From Psychrobacter lutiphocae DSM 21542 (lineage in GTDB: Bacteria; Pseudomonadota; Gammaproteobacteria; Pseudomonadales; Moraxellaceae), in contig NZ_KB907638.1 of NCBI RefSeq assembly GCF_000382145.1, forward strand, positions 1-64,000: a stretch of 64,000 nt of DNA, read 5' to 3'. The first letter of the stretch is position 1. Every line of letters starts with the position of its first letter. Shown one piece after another: positions 36,740-45,958 of the stretch. The notes under the pieces were generated by a model that was given only the letters and a program-made list of their open reading frames with translations, searched no databases and was not told the DNA's origin. Both the position numbers and the translations under genes were made by a program.

Positions 36740-37666
36740 ATGGCTAAAACCCTACTTTCTTCCGACAAAACTCATACGTTAAATCACACCTTATTTGAAC
36801 CACAACAACCTGTCAAAGCTACTTTACTTATTTTGCATGGCATGACAGAGCACAGCGGTCGCTACGCAGACTTTGCTCAGTTTTTAGCAGGACATGGTAT
36901 TGCGATTATTACCTACGATCATCTAGGTCATGGACGCAGCATCAATAATGCCAATGAACTGGGGTATTTTGGCGAAAAGCATCCGATGCAAACTCTGTTA
37001 AAAGACGCCATTATCATGGCAGACACACTCAAAGTCCAATATCCTGATGTGCCACACTTTATTATGGGTCACTCGATGGGCTCTTTTATCGTTCGTACCT
37101 TATTGCAAGTGCATAGCAGTCAATTTTCTGGTGCGATTTTGATGGGAAGTAGTGACTATAACCCTTTGGTAAAACTCGCTATTCCATTAGCTACCGCGTT
37201 AAATAAGTTGCAACCAAGACGACCAAACCCAATCTTTACCAATATTGTTAACAAAATATTTAACTCTCGCTTAAAAAATAATCGTATTAAATCAGATCGT
37301 GCTTGGCTATGTGCCAATCCTGAAGCAATTGCATCCTATGAAGATGATCCTTTATGCGGTTTTGATTTTACTAACAATGGATTTTGGACCTTATTTCAAT
37401 TAATGCAAGAAGGTCTTTCCAAAAATTGGGCTGATACCATTGAGCCAGACTTCCCTATGCTATTTATCAGCGGTGAAGATGATCCTGTGGGTGATATGGG
37501 TAAAGGTATTCGCAAGCTGACCATTCGTATGAAAAAACAAGGCTTTAAACAGATTGAACAACTACTATATCCATTAATGCGCCATGAACCCTTGCATGAG
37601 CAGGACAACCAGTTGGTATATCAAGACTTACTACACTGGCTTCAACAACAGCTTACAACCAACTAG
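36740..37666 (+). CDS. Alpha/beta hydrolase, monoacylglycerol lipase/lysophospholipase-like
   Basis: A 308-residue serine hydrolase of the Hydrolase_4 (S33) group. It has HGMTEHSGRYADFAQFL near the oxyanion hole, YDHLGHGRS, the nucleophile elbow GHSMGS, the Asp in SGEDDPVGD, and the late His in MRHEPLHE. This order is typical of PldB/MGL-type lysophospholipases. No signal peptide, so it is cytosolic. AAAGGATG precedes the ATG. Monocistronic; the exact lipid substrate cannot be assigned. Confidence 0.88.
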   Translation: MAKTLLSSDKTHTLNHTLFEPQQPVKATLLILHGMTEHSGRYADFAQFLAGHGIAIITYDHLGHGRSINNANELGYFGEKHPMQTLLKDAIIMADTLKVQYPDVPHFIMGHSMGSFIVRTLLQVHSSQFSGAILMGSSDYNPLVKLAIPLATALNKLQPRRPNPIFTNIVNKIFNSRLKNNRIKSDRAWLCANPEAIASYEDDPLCGFDFTNNGFWTLFQLMQEGLSKNWADTIEPDFPMLFISGEDDPVGDMGKGIRKLTIRMKKQGFKQIEQLLYPLMRHEPLHEQDNQLVYQDLLHWLQQQLTTN

Positions 37667-37798
37667 CTGATGCGGACAGAGTCAACATAATATTCGCTTC
37701 AGCTAAAAGTGACGCGAGAGTATTTAGTTTTTTGTCCCCATCTGGTTTGCTAAACTGTAAAAAATTAGCGACAATAACCAACCCTAATAAACAATTAT

Positions 37799-37840
37799 CC
37801 GATAACCAACTTTATTTAATGCAGTTATCGGCTTATTGTT
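37799..37840 (+). terminator. Terminator of the alpha/beta hydrolase
   Basis: CCGATAAC pairs with GTTATCGG over a 15-base loop, followed by a T-rich stretch. Confidence 0.55.
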
Positions 37841-37863
37841 TGATTGTGATTAACCACAATCAA
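37840..37863. promoter_or_regulatory. Perfect 9-bp palindrome upstream of dapD
   Basis: TTGATTGTG and CACAATCAA are separated by 6 bases. It has no T-run, so it looks more like a regulator-binding site or a structured leader for dapD, whose start is 128 bases downstream. Confidence 0.4.
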
Positions 37864-37990
37864 TGACAAATTAAACTAACTGGCTTATCTAACATATAAT
37901 CCATCAACTTATATCGCTTATATAAATGGCGCAATTAGCTTAATGAAATCAAAACCAATGAACTTAAATTAATACCAAACTGGAAAATCT

Positions 37991-38812
37991 ATGTCATTAG
38001 AACAAATCATTGAACAAGCATTTGAAAAACGTGCTGAATATAGCCCAGCTACTATGCCAAAAGATGTCAAAGATGCTGTAAACAGTGTGCTTGATCAACT
38101 TGATAACGGCAGCCTACGAGTAGCCGAAAAAATAGACGGCGAGTGGATAGTTAACCAATGGGCAAAAAAAGCAGTGTTATTATCTTTTCGCCTAAACGAT
38201 AACTATCCAATGCCTGCATGTGAACATTTGCAATTCTATGACAAGGTTCCCACTAAGTTTTCAAGCTGGACCAAGCAACAATTTGAAGACGCAGGTGTGC
38301 GTGTTGTTCCACCTGCTGTCGCACGCCGTGGCTCATATATTGCTAAAGGCGTGGTGTTAATGCCAAGCTATACTAATATTGGCGCCTATGTGGACGAAGG
38401 TGCTATGGTTGACACATGGGCAACCGTTGGCTCATGCGCACAAATTGGTAAAAACGTGCATCTGTCAGGCGGTGTTGGTATCGGTGGTGTATTAGAGCCG
38501 CTACAAGCCAACCCAACTATTATTGAAGACAACTGCTTTATCGGCGCTCGCTCTGAGATTGTTGAGGGCGTTATTGTTGAAGAAGGCTCGGTAATCTCAA
38601 TGGGTGTTTATATCGGTCAATCTACTAAGATTTTAGACCGTGAAACTGGTGAGATCAGCTACGGCCGCATTCCAGCTGGTTCGGTGGTTGTCTCTGGTAG
38701 CATCCCTGCAAAAGACGGTTCACACAGCTTATATTGTGCTGTCATTGTCAAAAAAGTTGATGCAAAAACACGTGCCAAGACTAGTATTAATGAGCTATTA
38801 CGTTTGGCCTAG
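37991..38812 (+). CDS. dapD: 2,3,4,5-tetrahydropyridine-2,6-dicarboxylate N-succinyltransferase
   Basis: The enzyme uses succinyl-CoA to succinylate tetrahydrodipicolinate in lysine and diaminopimelate synthesis. It has 273 residues (E. coli 274). The left-handed beta-helix hexapeptide region starts at about residue 110 ([40 protein letters not shown]) and includes [17 protein letters not shown]. The N-terminus [15 protein letters not shown] matches the family. Adjacent genes are not part of the pathway. Followed by a strong terminator. Confidence 0.97.
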   Translation: MSLEQIIEQAFEKRAEYSPATMPKDVKDAVNSVLDQLDNGSLRVAEKIDGEWIVNQWAKKAVLLSFRLNDNYPMPACEHLQFYDKVPTKFSSWTKQQFEDAGVRVVPPAVARRGSYIAKGVVLMPSYTNIGAYVDEGAMVDTWATVGSCAQIGKNVHLSGGVGIGGVLEPLQANPTIIEDNCFIGARSEIVEGVIVEEGSVISMGVYIGQSTKILDRETGEISYGRIPAGSVVVSGSIPAKDGSHSLYCAVIVKKVDAKTRAKTSINELLRLA

Positions 38813-38906
38813 GTTTTTTAATTACACGATGTTGTCTTAGTCTTAATATGATGTTTAAAAGTTTGCCATAACCAACTTTTATTTGTTGACACGCCCTAAA
38901 TACCAG

Positions 38907-38945
38907 AAGGTAAGGATTATTTTAGTCCTTACCTTCACTTTTTTA
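38907..38945 (+). terminator. Terminator of dapD
   Basis: Perfect 10-bp stem (AAGGTAAGGA/TCCTTACCTT) with a 9-base loop and a T6 tail after CAC. Confidence 0.88.
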
Positions 38946-38976
38946 TTCTCATTTTTTAATTCTATTGTTTGTTCTA

Positions 38977-39080
38977 ATACCAAATCTAAAAATTAAGCTA
39001 TCGAGGAAAACGAGTGCAAACGCTACAAGTAGTAGGTTTAGCGAGTTTGACAAAGATAGGTTATTTTTTAGAAAAGGTAT
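38977..39080. repeat. Dispersed repeat family A, copy 2 (104 bp)
   Basis: Same length and ends as copy 1 (ATACCAAATCTAAAAA at left, GAAAAGGTAT at right) and the same core GAGTGCAAACGCTACAAGTA. Differs from copy 1 at only a few positions. No target-site duplication is visible here. It occupies the dapD-queE spacer. Confidence 0.88.
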
Positions 39081-39127
39081 AATATCCAACTCTCACTTTA
39101 ATTCTAATAGTATCATTAGCCAACGTT

Positions 39128-39871
39128 ATGTCAAATTTACGAACCACCAGTATTCCTGTTACTGACCCTGAATCCGGTCTTCGCATGACTGAGATTTTTT
39201 ACTCTTTACAAGGTGAGGCTTTAACTGCTGGCTTGCCTACCATTTTTGTGCGCTTAACCGGCTGCCCATTGCGCTGTGTCTATTGTGATACCACCTACTC
39301 TTTTACTGGTGGTGAGAGGCTGTCACTAGATGCCATCATGGCAGAGATAGCCCAATATCCTTGCAAACGCATCTGCCTAACTGGCGGTGAGCCATTAGCA
39401 CAGCCAAATGCCATTCCCTTAATGCAGCGACTGCTCGATGAAGGCTATGAGATTTCATTAGAGACAGCTGGTGCGTTAAGTGTGGCCAATGTCCCCACCG
39501 CTGTCAGCAAAGTCATGGATATCAAAACGCCCAGCAGTGGTGAAGCGGATAAAAACCTATGGTCTAACCTTGATTATCTCACCAAGCATGATCAATTAAA
39601 ATTTGTGATTATGAACCGTGAAGATTATGACTGGGCAAAACAAAAACTTGATGAATATCAATTAGATAAACTAGTTAATACGGTTTGGTTTTCACCTATG
39701 TTTAATGTTCATGTAGAAGCGCTTGGTGATGCCTATGCTAGCCATTCACCTAGCGTTGATGTGCCCAATTTGGCCCGTGAACTGGCAGAATGGATCTTAG
39801 TAGATGCGCTACCGGTGCGGTTACAATTACAATTGCACAAAATAATTTGGGCAGATGCCAAAGGTAAATAA
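39128..39871 (+). CDS. queE: 7-carboxy-7-deazaguanine synthase
   Basis: A 247-residue radical-SAM enzyme that contracts 6-carboxytetrahydropterin to 7-carboxy-7-deazaguanine in queuosine synthesis. The N-terminus has MTEIFYSLQGEALTAGLPTIFVRLTGCPLRC; the cluster motif is CPLRCVYCDTTYSF, the QueE-type C-x3-C-x2-C. TGGEPLAQ follows. queC and queD are not adjacent. It is followed after 22 bases by an exporter gene, possibly co-transcribed. Confidence 0.95.
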   Translation: MSNLRTTSIPVTDPESGLRMTEIFYSLQGEALTAGLPTIFVRLTGCPLRCVYCDTTYSFTGGERLSLDAIMAEIAQYPCKRICLTGGEPLAQPNAIPLMQRLLDEGYEISLETAGALSVANVPTAVSKVMDIKTPSSGEADKNLWSNLDYLTKHDQLKFVIMNREDYDWAKQKLDEYQLDKLVNTVWFSPMFNVHVEALGDAYASHSPSVDVPNLARELAEWILVDALPVRLQLQLHKIIWADAKGK

Positions 39872-39893
39872 CCCCTATCCACAAGAAGTCTTT

Positions 39894-41048
39894 ATGATAA
39901 AGCTGATTTTTATTACGCTTATTGCCTGTGCTTTTTTTAGCACAACTTATATATTCAATGAGCTCATGAGTGATGCAGGTGGCCACTGGTACTGGTCGGC
40001 TAGCCTACGTTATTTATTCATGTTTATCTTACTGACCATTATTATTGGCTTTCAAGATGGCTGGCAACGCATTAAAGCGCTATGGCATATTTACATTTCC
40101 CATTGGCGCTTTTGGACACTTACAGGCAGTATTGGCTTTGGTATCTTTTATGCAGCCCTATGTTATGCTGGAGATCATGTTAGCGGTTGGGTGGTAGCCG
40201 CCACTTTTATGTTTACCGTAGTGGCCAGTTTGTTTGTGCTCATGGCATTTGGTCATCGATTTGACAGACGTTTTATTGTATATGCTGGCATCATTTTCAT
40301 CGGAGTGGTGATGGCTAATATTAGCGAAGCCATTGCAGGTGCTAACGAATCATTGGTGATAGATATTCCTCTATTAGACATTATTATTTATGGTACCCTG
40401 CCCTCTTTACTTGCCGCGTTCAGCTATCCTATCGGTAGTCAGTTAGTGTGGCAAGCCTCTTACAATGCACGTGTATATAACGTACAGCAAGCAAAACAAC
40501 AGCAGACCCTAAAGAACTTAACATTTTGGACAGTCAACAATGAGTTTCAACCTTTGACCACCTTAGCACCCAGAATTGTATCATTAAAAATGGGGGACTA
40601 CTTTCAGCAACAGTCTGAAAATGTAGCCATCACGCAACTGCCAAAGTCCAAGCTTCAACAGCTAATAGAGCTAATTCCCACCATCCCCACTACTTTATTG
40701 CGCAGCTCTTTTAATAAGGTATGGTTAATGACAGTGGGTAGCATTCCGTTTTGGATTGCCTTAGGCATAGCAGTTCGTCCTGAGGCACCCATGCAAAGCC
40801 AAGTGCATAATACTTTTTTAGTCGCTTTGTTATCTGGAGTGATTGCCACCAGCCTGTATTTATATGCTCGTGAACAAGCACAAACTCCCAGCGAGGTTGC
40901 TGGTGTTGACGCAACTCAGGCTAGTGAAATTATCTTTGCCTTATTAGGTGGCATACTGCTTTTAAACAACCCGCTACCATCTATGCTAGGCATTGGGGGC
41001 ATTGTATTGGTATTAACAGGTTTAATGTTATTTGCAAAAAATGGGTAA
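39894..41048 (+). CDS. EmrE-like putative multidrug resistance efflux transporter (DMT superfamily)
   Basis: A 384-residue membrane protein of the DMT superfamily, in the branch often labelled 'multidrug resistance efflux transporter'. About ten hydrophobic segments are visible, split by a soluble loop of about 90 residues in the middle (roughly 195-280, QQAKQQQTLKNLTFW onward). ATG at 39894 is preferred: it begins MIKLIFITLIACAFFSTTYIF and follows AGAAG, while an in-frame ATG at 39855 would lie inside queE. Substrate unknown; the drug link is a family label only. Confidence 0.82.
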   Translation: MIKLIFITLIACAFFSTTYIFNELMSDAGGHWYWSASLRYLFMFILLTIIIGFQDGWQRIKALWHIYISHWRFWTLTGSIGFGIFYAALCYAGDHVSGWVVAATFMFTVVASLFVLMAFGHRFDRRFIVYAGIIFIGVVMANISEAIAGANESLVIDIPLLDIIIYGTLPSLLAAFSYPIGSQLVWQASYNARVYNVQQAKQQQTLKNLTFWTVNNEFQPLTTLAPRIVSLKMGDYFQQQSENVAITQLPKSKLQQLIELIPTIPTTLLRSSFNKVWLMTVGSIPFWIALGIAVRPEAPMQSQVHNTFLVALLSGVIATSLYLYAREQAQTPSEVAGVDATQASEIIFALLGGILLLNNPLPSMLGIGGIVLVLTGLMLFAKNG

Positions 41049-41077
41049 TTGATTAGGGAGTGATTCATTGCTCAAAT

Positions 41078-41704
41078 TCATTGCTCAAATAATGACAGTA
41101 CATAATCAATATGTCTGGCAACAACTTGATCCGAAAAAGGATCTTTGCCAGATAAGCGCTGATACTGAGGGGCAAAAGTAAATATTGAAGTCACTGCACC
41201 GATAAAAATATAACGAATATGCAGGCTATCACCGTCAGGCATTAAGCCTAATTTTTGTGCCTGATGCAACAAATCAAGCTCTGAGTCTGAATACTGACTT
41301 AAATATTCATCAGTAAACCAGTTTAATAACTCTAAATCACCCCGATTGGCCTGTATCATAAAGCGGTGAAAATCAGGAAATTCAGCACTAAACTCAATGT
41401 AGTGCTTTAATAGTTCACGCACCACGACCTTTTGCTCAACCTCACCCAGCTCTTTTAGTCGCTTTTCTGACTGCTCTGAATAAGTATCAAATATAGCTTT
41501 TGCAGCAGCTTTCCATAAATCTGCTTTGCTACCGAAGTGATGGGTAATTAAGGTATGGTTAACACCAGCATGACTGGCTATCGTACGTGTGGACACCCCT
41601 TCAAATCCAGCTGCCGAAAACTCACTAATCGCTGCATTTAGTATTTTTTCTTTAGTTTTACGTGCGCGTTTTTGTTCAGAGCGTTTGACAACTTTTGTAT
41701 TCAT
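41078..41704 (-). CDS. TetR family transcriptional regulator
   Basis: A 208-residue regulator. The helix-turn-helix domain covers residues about 18-65 (KILNAAISEFSAAGFEGVSTRTIASHAGVNHTLITHHFGSKADLW). The C-terminal ligand domain is of the TetR_C group with DFHRFMIQANRGDLELL. The target is not evident: it converges with the DMT exporter and follows lolA on the same strand after a low-complexity spacer. Self-regulation is likely but no clear operator palindrome was found at its 5' end. Confidence 0.88.
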   Translation of the reverse strand: MNTKVVKRSEQKRARKTKEKILNAAISEFSAAGFEGVSTRTIASHAGVNHTLITHHFGSKADLWKAAAKAIFDTYSEQSEKRLKELGEVEQKVVVRELLKHYIEFSAEFPDFHRFMIQANRGDLELLNWFTDEYLSQYSDSELDLLHQAQKLGLMPDGDSLHIRYIFIGAVTSIFTFAPQYQRLSGKDPFSDQVVARHIDYVLSLFEQ

Positions 41705-41792
41705 TAAATCCTCAAATATTAATAATCAGCGCTTGTTGACTGCCTCTATATTAGGATTAATTATAGCAATTACTAACCATTTTATGTGAGTG

Positions 41793-41847
41793 ACCTTTTA
41801 CCTTTTACCTTTTACCTTTTACCTTTTTTATCTTTTATCTTTTATCT
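41793..41847. repeat. 7-nt tandem repeats between lolA and tetR
   Basis: Five units of ACCTTTT (41793-41827) followed by a related tract of ATCTTTT units. It lies in the 3' flank of lolA. Confidence 0.9.
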
Positions 41848-41854
41848 ATGCTAA

Positions 41855-42598
41855 TTATTGATTAATCACATCGACCCCAGCTGGCGGTGTAAACTTAAAC
41901 TGACTGCTAGCAATACTGGTATTTAGCTTAACATTATTAAAGCGAATAGTCGTTACCTGCCCCAGCGAATCATTTAATACCATCATCACCGGCTTACCAC
42001 CATTAAAACTAACGCTTAAACTTTTAAAGCTAGCATCACCGCTTTTTGGATACAGTACATAGTAGTTCTTCTTGGCATTTGGTTGAGTGATTTTAAAGTT
42101 TTGCGCAATTTTGTTAGGATCTCCTGATAATAACAATGCAGGAGTATTACCCAGCTGCTTTGACGCATCTTGGCGAGTTGCCTGATCAAGGTCTTTGTCA
42201 TACACCCACAGCGCACTACCGTCAGTGACAATCAACTGCTCAAAGGGAGCTGTAATATTCCAGCGAAAATTATTTGGTCGTTGCAGGCTCATCGTACCAG
42301 AAAACGAACCATTTTTAGCGCTCAAACCACTTTGATTTCCATTGGCGCCTTTGGTGGATTGAGTAAAGCTAGCAGTCATACTCTTGGTACCGCTAAGCAA
42401 ACTATTTAGGCGCTTTACTGCCGTCATTTCACTGGCGGCGGTTGCAGCCTGAGCTTGAGTCGCTATCATTGCTGGCATCACTGGTGCCGCTACCATCAAG
42501 GTGGCAATTGCAGTACCCATAAGCTTATTAGTTAAACGTTTCATATATTTTGTCTTTTGCTGTTGTTGCTGTTTGTATTGAATGCTTGAGTAAAACAT
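41855..42598 (-). CDS. lolA: Outer-membrane lipoprotein carrier protein LolA
   Basis: A periplasmic chaperone that takes mature lipoproteins from LolCDE to LolB. The mature part fits LolA: LLSGTKSMTASFTQ, GTMSLQRPNNFRWNITAPFEQLIVTDG, LWVYDKDLDQATRQ. The signal peptide is MKRLTNKLMGTAIATLMVAAP..., ending in AQA. The start is uncertain. ATG at 42596-42598 has a good AAGGA six bases upstream, giving 247 residues with a Gln-rich N-terminal extension; ATG at 42542-42544 gives a standard signal peptide and 229 residues. ftsK, often its neighbour, is absent. Confidence 0.9.
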   Translation of the reverse strand: MFYSSIQYKQQQQQKTKYMKRLTNKLMGTAIATLMVAAPVMPAMIATQAQAATAASEMTAVKRLNSLLSGTKSMTASFTQSTKGANGNQSGLSAKNGSFSGTMSLQRPNNFRWNITAPFEQLIVTDGSALWVYDKDLDQATRQDASKQLGNTPALLLSGDPNKIAQNFKITQPNAKKNYYVLYPKSGDASFKSLSVSFNGGKPVMMVLNDSLGQVTTIRFNNVKLNTSIASSQFKFTPPAGVDVINQ

Positions 42599-42797
42599 AC
42601 GAGTTCCTTTTTTATTTAAAATACAGCTAAAATAACTTGATAAATAGTGTGCCATTTCTTTTCTTACCTGACTAGATGAAAATTGCAAATAAAACTTCTG
42701 CTTTGTTACGCTCTGCTCATTTGTGGCTATTTATTAACAATAACTACTTATTAAAAACGACATTTACTAGGCATGGGGTTATTAGGTATGAGCATTT

Positions 42798-42931
42798 AAG
42801 CTCATTCTCAACTTATTACAACTTGATTTAGACGGGTGTTTTAATCCAGATAAAAGTAACTTTAATCAAATATACTGGAATCAAATATACTGGGCCACAG
42901 CCAACGCTAAGCGCTGAAAATAAAGAGCATT
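42798..42931. repeat. Dispersed repeat family C, copy 2
   Basis: Shares about 90 bases with copy 3 at 53788 (CTCATTCTCAACTTATTA at left, then GATTTAGAC, TTTTAATCCA, AAAGTAACTT). It has an internal duplication of AATCAAATATACTGG. Right-end inversion is weaker than in the other copies. Located in the lolA-rpmA spacer. Confidence 0.75.
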
Positions 42932-42960
42932 TCGTAAATAAATATGAATAAGCAAAATAC

Positions 42961-42995
42961 AAAAACGCTCTGATAGCAGGGCCATCAGAGCGTTT
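42961..42995 (-). terminator. Terminator of the rplU-rpmA operon
   Basis: A 12-bp stem (AAACGCTCTGAT and complement) with a 9-base loop; on the minus strand it is followed by a T5 run. Confidence 0.88.
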
Positions 42996-43031
42996 ACAAG
43001 TAAAAATTCTACTTGTTATAATGCCGAATAA

Positions 43032-43289
43032 TTATGCTTGCTCAACAGATACATAACGACGGTTAAATTTACCCTTGGTATCGAATTTTACAACACCGTC
43101 AGTTAAGGCAAATAACGTATGGTCACGACCCATGCCTACGCCTTCACCAGCGTGGAATTCAGTACCACGTTGACGAACGATGATGTTCCCAGCGACCACA
43201 TCTTGACCACCAAATACTTTTACGCCAAGCATTTTTGGGTTAGAGTCACGACCGTTACGAGTTGAACCTGCGGCTTTTTTATGTGCCAT
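43032..43289 (-). CDS. rpmA: 50S ribosomal protein L27
   Basis: 85 residues beginning [20 protein letters not shown], the usual L27 N-terminus whose tail reaches the peptidyl transferase centre. GGAG lies 6-7 bases before the ATG. Codons further upstream in the same frame are not used. It follows rplU, with an unusually wide gap of 215 bases. Confidence 0.97.
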   Translation of the reverse strand: MAHKKAAGSTRNGRDSNPKMLGVKVFGGQDVVAGNIIVRQRGTEFHAGEGVGMGRDHTLFALTDGVVKFDTKGKFNRRYVSVEQA

Positions 43290-43504
43290 GAGAAATCTCC
43301 TTACTGAGACTAATTTATAAACTTGATGATGATATAGGATGATGTAAAGAATCATTGATAATAAGCATTAGCATCTAAAATGAACTGTTATTTATCTTTA
43401 TCAGCCCTACTCAATATTATCTATACCATCGATAAAAAAGGATTACCAGCTATTGGTCTGTTTGATAACAATAAACAATCAAGACCATTTAGCTTGAAAG
43501 GCTA

Positions 43505-43819
43505 TTAAGCGTTAATCGCTTTAATTTTAAGAAGCGTGTACCACTGACGATGACCTTGCTCTTTGTGATAATGCTTACGACGTTTGTGCTTAACGATACG
43601 AATTTTTTTGCCACGTCCGTGCTCAACGACTTCAGCTTCTACGCTTGCGCCTTCAACAACTGGCTGACCGATTTTATAATCATCGCCATTAACAACCATT
43701 AATACATCTTCAATTTTAATGGTTTCGCCTTGCTCAGCTTCTTTTAAAAGCTCAACTTTTAGTAGTTCATCAACGCTTACACGGTGCTGTTTGCCACCAC
43801 TTTTGATAACTGCGTACAT
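43505..43819 (-). CDS. rplU: 50S ribosomal protein L21
   Basis: 104 residues starting [14 protein letters not shown], the standard L21 start, and containing [16 protein letters not shown], which contacts 23S rRNA. It heads the rplU-rpmA pair. obgE, frequently third in this operon, is not present; a terminator follows rpmA. Confidence 0.97.
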   Translation of the reverse strand: MYAVIKSGGKQHRVSVDELLKVELLKEAEQGETIKIEDVLMVVNGDDYKIGQPVVEGASVEAEVVEHGRGKKIRIVKHKRRKHYHKEQGHRQWYTLLKIKAINA

Positions 43820-43877
43820 CTTACGACTCCGTTTAACCCGTGTGCCGTGGTTATCGTATGCAACATCATCGTTAACT

Positions 43878-43883
43878 ATTATA
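43878..43883 (-). promoter_or_regulatory. Candidate -10 box of rplU
   Basis: TATAAT on the minus strand about 60 bases before the rplU start. The -35 is weak. Confidence 0.35.
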
Positions 43884-44081
43884 ATAAATAGCCATAAAGA
43901 CGCACACTTAATAACACTTCAGCAGTTTGCCTGATCTACGGTCACGACAGGGAAAGTTACAGAAAAAATAGCGAGCAATCATGCCAATTCAAACTGGTAT
44001 TGATTACAAGCCTTGAATATGAAAACGAAATTTTACGCATTTCATTCATAAATTGCAAGGGATGAATGCAAATTAGGGCTA

Positions 44082-44090
44082 TGTTATGAT
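44082..44090 (+). promoter_or_regulatory. Candidate extended -10 for ispB
   Basis: TGTTATGAT, an extended -10, would give a leader of about 350 bases containing the family D hairpin. The spacer 43820-44444 between divergent rplU and ispB shows nothing else recognisable. Confidence 0.4.
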
Positions 44091-44327
44091 GCTTTTTTGT
44101 TGTTGAAGGTAAATTTTAGCTAATTTTGGTTCAAACCCTCTATTTTTCAGCTGTAATGTTAGCCTTAATATGGGATGGGGCAATAAAAGCAAAAGCCTTT
44201 TTGTTTTTTACAATCACAAACCTTATTTAGGCTACGATTAAAACTAGCTTACGATAAAAGAACCCTAAACTAACTTTTTTCACGTAAAATACACTTGACA
44301 AAAAACACCAAACAATAAGATCTATTC

Positions 44328-44385
44328 GAGGCTGTATAAAATTGATAGATGCGTACCGCTGATCAACTCTATACAATACAGCCTC
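44328..44385. repeat. Short inverted-repeat element, family D copy 1 (58 bp)
   Basis: GAGGCTGTAT at one end and ATACAGCCTC at the other form a perfect 10-bp terminal inverted repeat. The reverse reading shares TATCAAT and TATACAGCCTC with the shorter copy at 19594-19632. It lies in the ispB leader, 60 bases before the start codon. Confidence 0.7.
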
Positions 44386-44444
44386 TAAATCCACCTCATT
44401 ACTTTTTTCTTCCTCTTAATTACTTTATTGCAGTTGGTAGTAAT

Positions 44445-45476
44445 ATGAATAAAACAAACACCGCTACAAATATGCTAGACAGTATTCCTACTCCAAGCTT
44501 AGACTATGCTGACATTCAGCAAATCATCGCCGATGATTTTGCTATTATGGATAAGCAGGTTTTTGGTAGCTTAAACTCCAAAGTTCAATTGGTAATGAAT
44601 GTATCACAGCATGTCATCAATGCTGGTGGCAAACGGATGCGTCCACTTATTACCCTGCTTTGCTCACGTTTGTGCAAAGATGAGCAGTCAAAAGAGGCGA
44701 TGCATTTGGCTGCCATTACTGAAATGCTACATACTGCAACCTTGGTACATGATGATGTGATTGATGAGTCAGGATTGCGCCGTGGCCGTCCGACTGCCAA
44801 TGCTACTTGGGATAATGCGACCGCAGTGTTGGTTGGTGATTATTTGATTGCGCGCGCCTTTAATTTATTAGTTGGCTTTCAAAGTTTACCTTTGCTCAAG
44901 TTGTTTTCAGATGGTACTTGTGATATAGCAGAGGGCGAAGTATTGCAACTTCAACATCAGCACAATCCAGCAGCGACCGAAACCGACTACATGAACATCA
45001 TTGATGGCAAAACATCACGCCTATTTATGATGGCGACCTGTGGGGTTGCTATTTTGCAAAATCGCCCCGAATTTATGCAACCCTTTCGTGATTTTGGTCA
45101 GCACTTTGGTAATGCCTTTCAAATCATAGATGATGTGCTCGATTATACTGGTGACGCTGAAGTTATGGGTAAAAACTTAGGCGATGATTTGGCCGAAGGC
45201 AAACCTACCTTGCCGACTATTGTTGCGCTGCGCATACTAAAACAAACTGCTGAAGAAAAATACAACATCTTGCGCATTGCTGTACAAACTGGCAAAGTTG
45301 ATGATGCACAAAAAGTTATTGACATCGTGCAACAATCTGGCGCATTAGATTACTGTCGTAGCCGTGCACTAGAAGAGACTCGATTAGCGCAGCAAGCGCT
45401 GAGTCACTTACCAGACAATGAATATCGTCATGGATTATGGCAGTTGACTGAGCTTGCAAGCTCACGTCTAGCGTAA
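44445..45476 (+). CDS. ispB: Octaprenyl diphosphate synthase (polyprenyl synthetase)
   Basis: A 343-residue trans-prenyltransferase that builds the ubiquinone side chain. It has both Asp-rich motifs: LVHDDVIDESGLRRG (first, DDxxD) and FQIIDDVLDYTGD (second), plus INAGGKRMRPLI. The ATG at 44445 matches the usual N-terminus; an in-frame upstream ATG at 44349 lies inside the family D repeat and is rejected. It is oriented opposite to rplU, which is the common ispB/rplU divergent arrangement in gammaproteobacteria. Chain length is inferred from the family. Confidence 0.94.
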   Translation: MNKTNTATNMLDSIPTPSLDYADIQQIIADDFAIMDKQVFGSLNSKVQLVMNVSQHVINAGGKRMRPLITLLCSRLCKDEQSKEAMHLAAITEMLHTATLVHDDVIDESGLRRGRPTANATWDNATAVLVGDYLIARAFNLLVGFQSLPLLKLFSDGTCDIAEGEVLQLQHQHNPAATETDYMNIIDGKTSRLFMMATCGVAILQNRPEFMQPFRDFGQHFGNAFQIIDDVLDYTGDAEVMGKNLGDDLAEGKPTLPTIVALRILKQTAEEKYNILRIAVQTGKVDDAQKVIDIVQQSGALDYCRSRALEETRLAQQALSHLPDNEYRHGLWQLTELASSRLA

Positions 45477-45615
45477 GTGATGACTAGAGCCTATTGGACA
45501 CTGTCGTACAGACCCTACTTTCACATAGGTTACACTTTGCAAGCTTAGTGTCAGATTCTGATACATAAGAAACGACTTAATAATGCAAATAGGATAACGC
45601 ACAGACACTAATTTT

Positions 45616-45958
45616 TGTTATACTTTACGCTTGTAATGTTTAATGGACGCCATAACTACAACATAGCTACATTGTTTGGTTAACAGAATATAGTTTGGTT
45701 AACAGAATATTGTTTGGTGAACAGAATATAATATAGTTTAGTGAGCAAAATGATAGATAGATTAGCGAGACAATAATACAACAGCTTGCCCTAGTTATGT
45801 GAGTTTAAGCTACGTGAGTTTAAGTTGTATGGGCTTACCTCATATTCACTATCCATATTTATCGAACCATATTTATCGAAGCTATCTAGAAAAGAGCAAT
45901 CAAAAATAGTATCTAGCTCTAAACAATAAAAGACCACATTTTGTGGTTTTTTATTGTT
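45616..45958 (+). ncRNA. Candidate non-coding transcript (promoter to terminator)
   Basis: An extended -10 (TGTTATACT, 45616-45624) is followed about 330 bases later by a strong terminator (45922-45958, ACAATAAAAGACCACA pairing with TGTGGTTTTTTATTGT). Between them no frame longer than 26 codons starts with ATG. The interval carries 19-nt tandem repeats and a doubled CATATTTATCGAA. It could be a small RNA gene or a decayed one. Confidence 0.4.
45674..45730. repeat. 19-nt tandem repeat, three units
   Basis: GTTTGGTTAACAGAATATA, then two copies with one change each (final T; GGTGAAC). A fourth, more diverged unit follows. Confidence 0.9.

Noticed and set aside
41078-41704. TetR gene as the regulator of the RND pump
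   Set aside because: It is about 5 kb away with lolA, rpmA, rplU and ispB between; no shared operator was seen.
43290-43355. 22-codon extension of rpmA
   Set aside because: L27 starts at MAHKKAAGS, which has GGAG just upstream.
44349-44444. 32-codon N-terminal extension of ispB
   Set aside because: It lies in the family D repeat and its AT-rich flank, has no ribosome-binding site and no match to IspB N-termini.
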